Shown: piece after piece, positions 58,576 to 64,000 of the stretch
How the letters are laid out: each line of letters opens with the position of its first letter
Position numbering within the stretch: the first letter of the stretch is position 1
Source: Perkinsus olseni
Taxonomy: Eukaryota > Perkinsozoa > Perkinsida
DNA length: 64,000 nucleotides
Direction of reading: 5' to 3'
Assembly: GCA_013115125.1 (NCBI GenBank)
Contig: JABANN010000035.1
Span: 49,996 to 113,995 of the forward strand
Program-made: the position numbers and the translations under genes
Notes under the pieces: model-generated
Database searches by the model: none
What the model was told of the DNA's origin: nothing
The model's input: only the letters and a program-made list of their open reading frames with translations

Positions 58576-59954
58576 TTGAACTGAAGCATGACGATGATGA
58601 TTCTTTGAGGCTCTGTATGATGATCCTTTCCTCTTCAGCTGTGAGATGCGTTTCACCAGCGTTAGTTTGCGACTTTTCTTAGTGCCGTTCTCTAAAGGGC
58701 TTCGTGTCTGGGAGGAAGCCTAGAGTGCATGTCGTATAGCATCGGACACACACAAGTCATATACGCGACGAGCTCAGAACGCCCATCGCTCAGTTGCATG
58801 GTGCTAGCGAGCAACATCAAACTCCTCTTGACAGGTTTCGTTGAAGGCTCGTGAGCATCTTCACGTGGGTTGGGGCCCGAACGCCAAGTCCAATCCTTGC
58901 TCACATCCTTACCGTGCTCTTGGCGACAGCAGATATATCGACCCAGCGGCGTCGTGACACGACCTCAGTACTCCGGCAATGTCACAGATTCTCCAAGCAA
59001 GTGGTCTCGGGCCCTACAGTAGAAGTGAGGCATCCACAAGGCAATGATCTCACGCTCCCGAAGCCGTTGGGTCAACGGCGTTGACCTTAACAACGATGAT
59101 GAATTGATCACAACTCTGCGGGAGGGTGGCGTTCGGGCATGATACCTCAGTGACGCGAATATTTCATCATTGCATGGCTGCACTATAGTGATGAGTTGAA
59201 GCGATAGTGTCTAGCAAGTAGCGGAATTCGATACAGTGCAGACTTCTGAGCCCAGCGAGCAGCGAGAACGGACTCGAGAGGAGTTCGGGAGAAAAAGGGC
59301 GGTTGTTAGCGTGAGAACGCATACGCGCGCATGCTAGCGCCTTCAATGCACAGGATGAAGCCAGATACTAATCTAGGAGTGATGATACGTAGCAGCAGTC
59401 GACATAGCTGGAGCGATAGTCTGTTATAGCGGTACATAGTTCCCGATAACGTGCACGGTAGTCACTACAGTGTATTACTCTGAGTGTAAGCCTCTTTACG
59501 GGGACATGGAGCATCCGGTGTCCCACGGCAGGGGGCACTGCCCTCTCCGGGAACTTGACTGGGCAGGTGCGAAGTCGATGCTGGCAAAGCGTTGCTGAGG
59601 GCATTCGCGCTTTATATGGCGAATATGGTCGTTATTGTCGATTGTCACAGTCATCACAGATAGCTAATCGTAATTCAAGTCGAGGGAGCCGTGTCTCTCT
59701 GTCTTCGTGCATGCGTAGTACGCATAGCGTAGCATGCCGGAATTAAGAATCGGACGTGGACATTTTCCAGTATGATCATGAGCTCGGCTTCCTCAGGGTA
59801 GGGTCTCCTCTGATGATGCTGCGCAGCATGAGTCACCTCGACTTTGTGCTCATGTTCATGCTCACGTAGCGTGCAGAGAGGAGGCCAAACGGTTTAGGGT
59901 CACACATCGGGCTGGGGTCTTGACTCAACGCCAGTAAGGAGTAATCTTCCCAGC
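58576..59954. other. intergenic, no supported gene
   Basis: Short frames only. Contains a stretch (59631-59801) repeated at 62926-63119 and the palindromes ATGCGTA-G-TACGCAT (59711-59725) and ATGCTGCGCAGCAT (59816-59829). Confidence 0.45.
59631..59801 (+). repeat. dispersed direct repeat, copy 1
   Basis: Diverged copy of 62926-63119, 3.3 kb away. Shared blocks include GATTGTCACAG, AGCTAATCGTAATT versus AGCTCATCGTAATT, AAGAATCGG and ATGAGCTCGGC. There is no coding frame. Confidence 0.7.
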
Positions 59955-60574
59955 ATGCGCACCACGGTCGGAGTCCTGTCCTTCGTGTGCCTAAGTGTAG
60001 CCAGTGGCGACCTCAAGGTTCAAGATGTCTCCAAAGGATACTTGTAACGCACACCAGAGGCCTTCGCGAAGAATTATGTCTTGTTCGTCTTAGGGAAAGG
60101 CAATCCTGGTTCGAAGGTTGGTCGACACTCAGGAGCTCAATGGACATGAATGATGGTAGGGCTACGCTTCTTGAGGCCATTGCTCCATCGGCCATCATCC
60201 ACGTGTGCTCTCCGAGCTCAGGAGGGAACTACTACGAAAAGCCACTGGGGAAATGCGTGTACTCTCCAACTCATTCCCCACCCTTGATCGGATGCAACTG
60301 TAAGAGTCCACAAATTGCATACTATTTGGTAAGCGTTAGATCATCCACCCCTCGTCGAGAGGCTCTCGAGTATTGTATTTGCTGCTACCGCTTGGACGTG
60401 ATCTTCGGTCAGACCAATGAAAAGCTCCAAGCCGTTGTCTGCACGGGGAAATGTTCTACAGTTCAAGGCTGCCCCAAGCCTTCCCATGGGGTGCAACGAT
60501 GCGAGCCTCTCGGGGCTTGCCTCATCAGCTGCAACGTAGACGCAGTAGGCAAGGGAAGGAATGCCGGAGACTGA
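59955..60574 (+). CDS. secreted Cys-rich protein with one intron
   Basis: The ATG at 59955 gives a signal peptide (MRTTVGVLSFVCLSVASG) then DLKVQDVSKGYL. A 50-nt GT-AG intron (60044-60093) joins in phase to ERQSWFEGWSTLRSSMDMND and a Cys-rich body: IIHVCSPSSGGNYYEKPLGK, CVYSPTHSPPLIGCNCKSPQ, LEYCICCYRLDVIFGQTNEK, CTGKCSTVQGCPKPSHGVQR, CEPLGACLISCNVDAVGKGR. Mature size is about 170 residues with some 14 cysteines. It is not related by eye to the MVAFF pair, but shares export, Cys-richness and location with them. Predicted to be extracellular or surface; the function is unknown. Confidence 0.7.
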
Positions 60575-60938
60575 AGCTTCGCAGCCCTCTTCTTCGTGTA
60601 CTCTCAGGACTGCCCCGCGTCGGGTTCGGGTTTCTGCCAAGACTTCGTCGATTTCCCTAACACACATCGCTGTATGTACAAGCCTTAGAAGCGCGATTGC
60701 TGTATGAGCAAGGGTTCGACCACTTCAGTCTCCCTCATCGGCACTGCCGTCCCGGCATGCTTTTTTGATCGATGTCTAGGCCCATTGTAGCCCACGCTCC
60801 GCTCGAAACTTTAATGCGACCTTACATCCGGGCTGAATGTTTAAATGTTCGAGGACTAGAGTCCCATCTTTCTTCTCTCGTCAACGTATCAGTTAGTTTC
60901 ATGAGCGCATTGCTCGTTCTAAGTTAACAGTCAGTTCA
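60575..60938. other. no supported gene
   Basis: 3' flank of the secreted Cys-rich gene; nothing distinct was seen. Confidence 0.35.
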
Positions 60939-61310
60939 GTGAAATCAATGATGCGAGGGCCACAGGAGGTCTCATCGTTCAAAGTCGTGCTCGTCCACCT
61001 CGACGTAAACTGGCACCTTCATCATGATAGAGGCTTCTTGCTGATACGAACGTGTGAACTCCTCGGAAAAGAGGATTTTCACGGGGGAGCGTATCGCCTG
61101 CGTAATTACATCGGCAATCTTCACTTCGTGAGATAGTTAGATAAAGCCCTACTTCGAGGCTGATCAGGACGTCTGCTCTCGAAGCATGCGACGATCCGAC
61201 TTAGCCCGTGGGGTGGGCGGTCGACCCTGTCACAATGCTTTACTGTGAAGGTGGCCAGAAGAATCTTCTTTGTGCGCAGATATCGTGCGGGTGGACCCAA
61301 CAAGACACAT
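60939..61310 (+). pseudogene. decayed glycosyltransferase relic
   Basis: The frame 60939-61136 contains VVLVHLDVNWHLHHDRGFLL, reminiscent of the region after the DxD in copy B (VVLRDYPPKAELNAGFAIVR). Beyond its stop, nucleotides 61150-61230 match copy B at about 58216-58295 (shared GCTGATCAGG, GTCTGCT, AAGCAT, GTGGGGTG) without an open frame. It is therefore a third, inactive remnant of the glycosyltransferase family. Confidence 0.5.
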
Positions 61311-61550
61311 GAAAATTTGTTCAGAACAGCTTCAGCTCAGTTACATCCTGTAAGTTGATTTGGTAGATCACGAGTAGCATCAAACGCCTCTCAGGATACT
61401 CCGTTGGGATGACCCGTTAACTCCCCTGCGGGAAATCGGGCCAGCGCGCCATGGCCAATTACTAAAAAGACAATTACTCGAAAACTCCCATGCCAGCAGA
61501 GGCACCTTCTCTCCTCGTGTGGGTTCCACAACTGTAAACTCTCAAAGTGG
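61294..61550 (+). repeat. direct repeat of about 250 bp, copy 1
   Basis: Matches 61770-62035 through long blocks: CAGCTTCAGCTCAGTTACAT, CGGGCCAGCGCGCCATGGCC, AATTACT and GTGTGGGTTCCACAA. The copies are separated by a unique spacer that contains the 44-nt palindrome. Confidence 0.85.
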
Positions 61551-61570
61551 GTGTGGGTTCAAACAACGCC

Positions 61571-61614
61571 ACTTAACGGTGAGCTCTGTGTTAACACAGA
61601 GCTCACCCTTAAGT
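61571..61614. repeat. 44-nt near-perfect palindrome, 30-nt core perfect
   Basis: The core 61578-61607 reads GGTGAGCTCTGTGTT followed by its exact reverse complement. Flanks ACTTAAC and CTTAAGT extend the match with one mismatch. It sits between the two copies of the 250-bp direct repeat. Confidence 0.92.
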
Positions 61615-61769
61615 TGCTAGCACGTAGGCATCAGATCTACCTAAGCCGGCGACGGCGTTGGACTTTGAAGTGACACACACTTGTCTTCCCGTTTATACTT
61701 CTCACCCACAGTCATTCGCTCCCTTCGCGAAGATGACCAGGAAAACCTCGTCGTGCGTATTCAATGGGT

Positions 61770-62035
61770 TGGGAAACACAAGACGCACAGAAATGTGTTC
61801 AAGACAGCTTCAGCTCAGTTACATCATGCGAGTTGATTTGGTAAATGATTTGATTCTTTGAACGCCTCTCAGGGTACTCCTCTCGGAGGACCCGTAAGCA
61901 CTCCTGCAGGGGCTCCCCGCCGAGGAATCGGGCCAGCGCGCCATGGCCAATTACTGAAATGACAAATCAAAGACTCCCACGCCATCTGATGTACCTTTTC
62001 TCCTCGTGTGGGTTCCACAAGTGTAAACTCTCCGA
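61770..62035 (+). repeat. direct repeat of about 250 bp, copy 2
   Basis: Second copy of 61294-61550, offset by 476 bp, with small insertions (for example near 61905-61917). No coding function is seen. Confidence 0.85.
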
Positions 62036-63516
62036 CAGTTTGGAATCATGAGTCCAAGTGACGGGAATCGTCGGTTGTCTCGGCACGGCAACGTCATGCG
62101 TGAGCTGCCCTGGCCGTCGCTTCAACCAAGTGCTGGCTTGCATATTCTGAGGAGCGAGAACAGCCTGCTGGGAGACAGGCCAGAGCTGGGACTACAGGAT
62201 GAAGCTCACTTTACAGAAAGCTGGCAGAGATTCACACCCGCGAGTTTCTGAGGACAGGCGAGCTCGCTCAGCTGGGGTAGGCGCCTTCTCGTCCATGGCG
62301 CCAGCGTGGCCGGTACGCTCAGGCGTTACAGAAGGGGGTGTAGACGTGGTCATAGATCTTTCCACGATGTACCTATGATACACTGAGAGGCGGTCCCGGC
62401 TGCTGGGAGTTCTTCGCCATACATCCCTAGAAGTCCTTCAGAGTCGTAACGTGCAAAAGGTGGCCAGCTGTCGGTCGCGCCTGGCGGCTCGCCGTTCTGG
62501 GGGTCTTGATCGAAGGGTCCGATCCGGAAAGGTATCTGAGACCTAACGTCCACGACGGTTGCAGCGCGCTATTCGTACCGCACTGGCACGTATGGCATCA
62601 ACTTCCACTGTTACTTACACGATTGCATAGCCCGGGAGGCCTCATTCTTATCCTGGCCGCCGCACGAAGGCCATCGAAGTACTGCTCCTTTCGGTGTAGC
62701 CTCGTCGCGAGCTTTTCAAGTCGCTTGATGCGCACTCCCTGAGGGAGTGGCCTGGTTCAAAAGATGGCCTCGTTACTCGGTCCGAGGACCTCGGAGACAC
62801 GGACCGCATGATGTCCCTCAACAAGGGAACATTGTCTCCTCAGCTGACTCGACTGGATATGTACGAAGTTGTCGATGCTGACATTCCGCTGCCGAGGTCG
62901 CTTGCGCTCTATCTGATGAGCATGTTCGTTACTGCCGATTGTCACAGCCATCATCGTATCATCATCGAGTAGCTCATCGTAATTTCAGTGGGCATCATAG
63001 ATGGTCGTGCCCGCTCTCTCTGCGCTCATTACTAGGTTCTGCATGGGTGCCACGTCGGAATCAAGAATCGGGAGTGGCCGTTGTCTAGTATGACCATGAG
63101 CTCGGCCTCCTCAAGGCAGGCTTTCCCCGACGGTGTTACGTAACCCGACAAAGAGATCTACAATAACCGTGAGTGAATATCGCAAAAGCATGAACGAGCA
63201 GAATCAAACGAAGGGCTACAGTAGCTGCTGCTGGATCTATTCTTCATCTCAATTTACAAGCAGTGAATCCGCCCCGGCACAACAGCACAGGTAAAAAATT
63301 ACCTTGCTCTCAGTACAGACACCTTCTTCTAGTGCGGTTGACCCGAATTGCCAGAAAGAGCGACCTGGAAAAAGGCAAATAGCCTCGCCGAGACTAAGCG
63401 GCCGAAACAACAAATTGATGATCGATGCTGAGTCTTCGTCCCCTCCCACATCCCCTAGGCGACAAGAATTCGACCGCAGAAAAAGCGGAGCGAAGCACAA
63501 TATCCTTCCTAGGTCT
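62036..63516. other. intergenic, no supported gene apart from a repeat copy
   Basis: Short frames only; a minus-strand frame at 63249-63500 lies just past the proteasome gene's stop and lacks domain features. Contains repeat copy 2 at 62926-63119. Confidence 0.4.
62926..63119 (+). repeat. dispersed direct repeat, copy 2
   Basis: Diverged copy of 59631-59801, in the same orientation. Confidence 0.7.
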
Positions 63517-64000
63517 CTATGATGAACAAACCACCTCGTCAGAGATCCTCGAACCTTCAGCTGTGACTGTGACGAACTTGACTCCGTTGGAGCAGTAGCA
63601 ATGACGATGGAACAAAACCTCCATACCTAAGGAGAGCATGATATGCACGTATGTACCAAGATACCAACAGTGCTAATCAACCTTACATTCTTCCAGCATC
63701 TCCCTGGCCTCTGCCTCGGTCATATTATTCCGATGCTTACGGCGCATGATGGGGAGTGCCAAATGTTGGCCAGACTCTGAGGAGACTCTGCTGGGATGAC
63801 GGTAAAGCTACAGAAGCTACTAAGGAAGCCGGACAACCCAAGCGCTGATCTGAAAATAATCGGCACAATGGCGGTATGGATGCGTGCTGTAACAAGTTTT
63901 GTAGATACTATGACCACCGCAGGCGTCGAGGTTACCTGTCGCGACGATGTCCTCCTCGAACAAAGTGCCGTGAAGGTCGACGGTGGCGAGGTAGTAAGGC
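63517..64000 (-). CDS. 20S proteasome subunit beta type-4 (beta7), C-terminal part
   Basis: The minus strand enters from the right edge with YYLATVDLHGTLFEEDIVAT at a GTAACC donor. The next exon reads SGQHLALPIMRRKHRNNMTE then AEAREMLEEC, and the last exon, after a TTAG acceptor near 63640, reads MEVLFHRHCYCSNGVKFVTV then TAEGSRISDEVVCSS with the stop at 63517. The motifs D-x-x-G-T-x(2-3)-ED-x(2)-AT, (L/F)A-L/QP-I/LM, and EA(R)-x(5)-C-M-x-VL(Y/F)xR are those of beta7/PSMB4, a non-catalytic beta-ring subunit of the 20S core. The N-terminal half, with any propeptide, lies beyond the window. Confidence 0.82.

Noticed and set aside
61571-61614. Terminal inverted repeats of a DNA transposon
   Set aside because: The arms are adjacent with no interior, there is no transposase-like frame nearby, and no target-site duplication was seen.
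1-64000. Retroelements, LINEs or virus-derived genes
   Set aside because: I looked for reverse transcriptase, integrase, capsid and transposase motifs on both strands and saw none I could defend.

Overview
The window is nuclear DNA of an intron-rich unicellular eukaryote, most likely an alveolate close to Perkinsus. This assignment is an inference from the gene set, the compact layout and the intron style, not from a database search. Introns are GT-AG, mostly about 45-100 nt, and several carry a CTAAC or CTAAT branch-like motif. Most genes are split into many short exons; long uninterrupted frames are rare (a sugar transporter and a glycosyltransferase). I saw no rRNA, CRISPR array or recognisable transposon, LTR element or LINE.

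Layout from left to right. A partial basic protein (1-464) is followed by a large minus-strand kinesin of KIF21 type (11392 to 1419: N-terminal motor, coiled coil, C-terminal WD40 repeats). Next come a Ras-superfamily GTPase (13102-11586, minus) with a tRNA-Ser(AGA) nested antisense inside it, a coiled-coil protein (16434-14080, minus), a decayed gene piece beside a strong hairpin (17.55-17.85 kb), FAD synthetase (18605-19963, plus), an intron-less MFS sugar transporter (23455-21944, minus) and an alpha/beta-hydrolase-like gene (24377-25941, plus). Two further plus-strand genes follow, one with a possible RAP-like end and one Q/P-rich. The centre (30392-38128, plus) is one many-exon gene encoding eight tandem truncated (2/2) haemoglobin domains. 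Then come a voltage-gated, cyclic-nucleotide-binding K+ channel (43348 to about 38835, minus), weakly supported reading frames (44.4-46.6 kb), an F-box/Cys-rich gene (about 47.4-49.6 kb, plus) and a proteasome beta-4 gene cut by the right edge.

The right quarter (51.4-63.1 kb) differs. It holds duplicated accessory sequence: two paralogous small secreted Cys-rich genes, each followed by a copy of a secreted glycosyltransferase (the first broken, the second whole), a further secreted Cys-rich gene, a decayed glycosyltransferase relic, direct repeats and many short perfect palindromes.

The best candidate for an undescribed system is the eight-domain 2/2 polyglobin. Conceptual splicing keeps one reading frame through the linkers I traced, and every domain retains a histidine at the proximal F8 position. 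Close runners-up are the dispersed intronic 16-mer AATTTCGTGGCGCGCG and the duplicated secreted-protein/glycosyltransferase cassette with a hairpin upstream of each copy.
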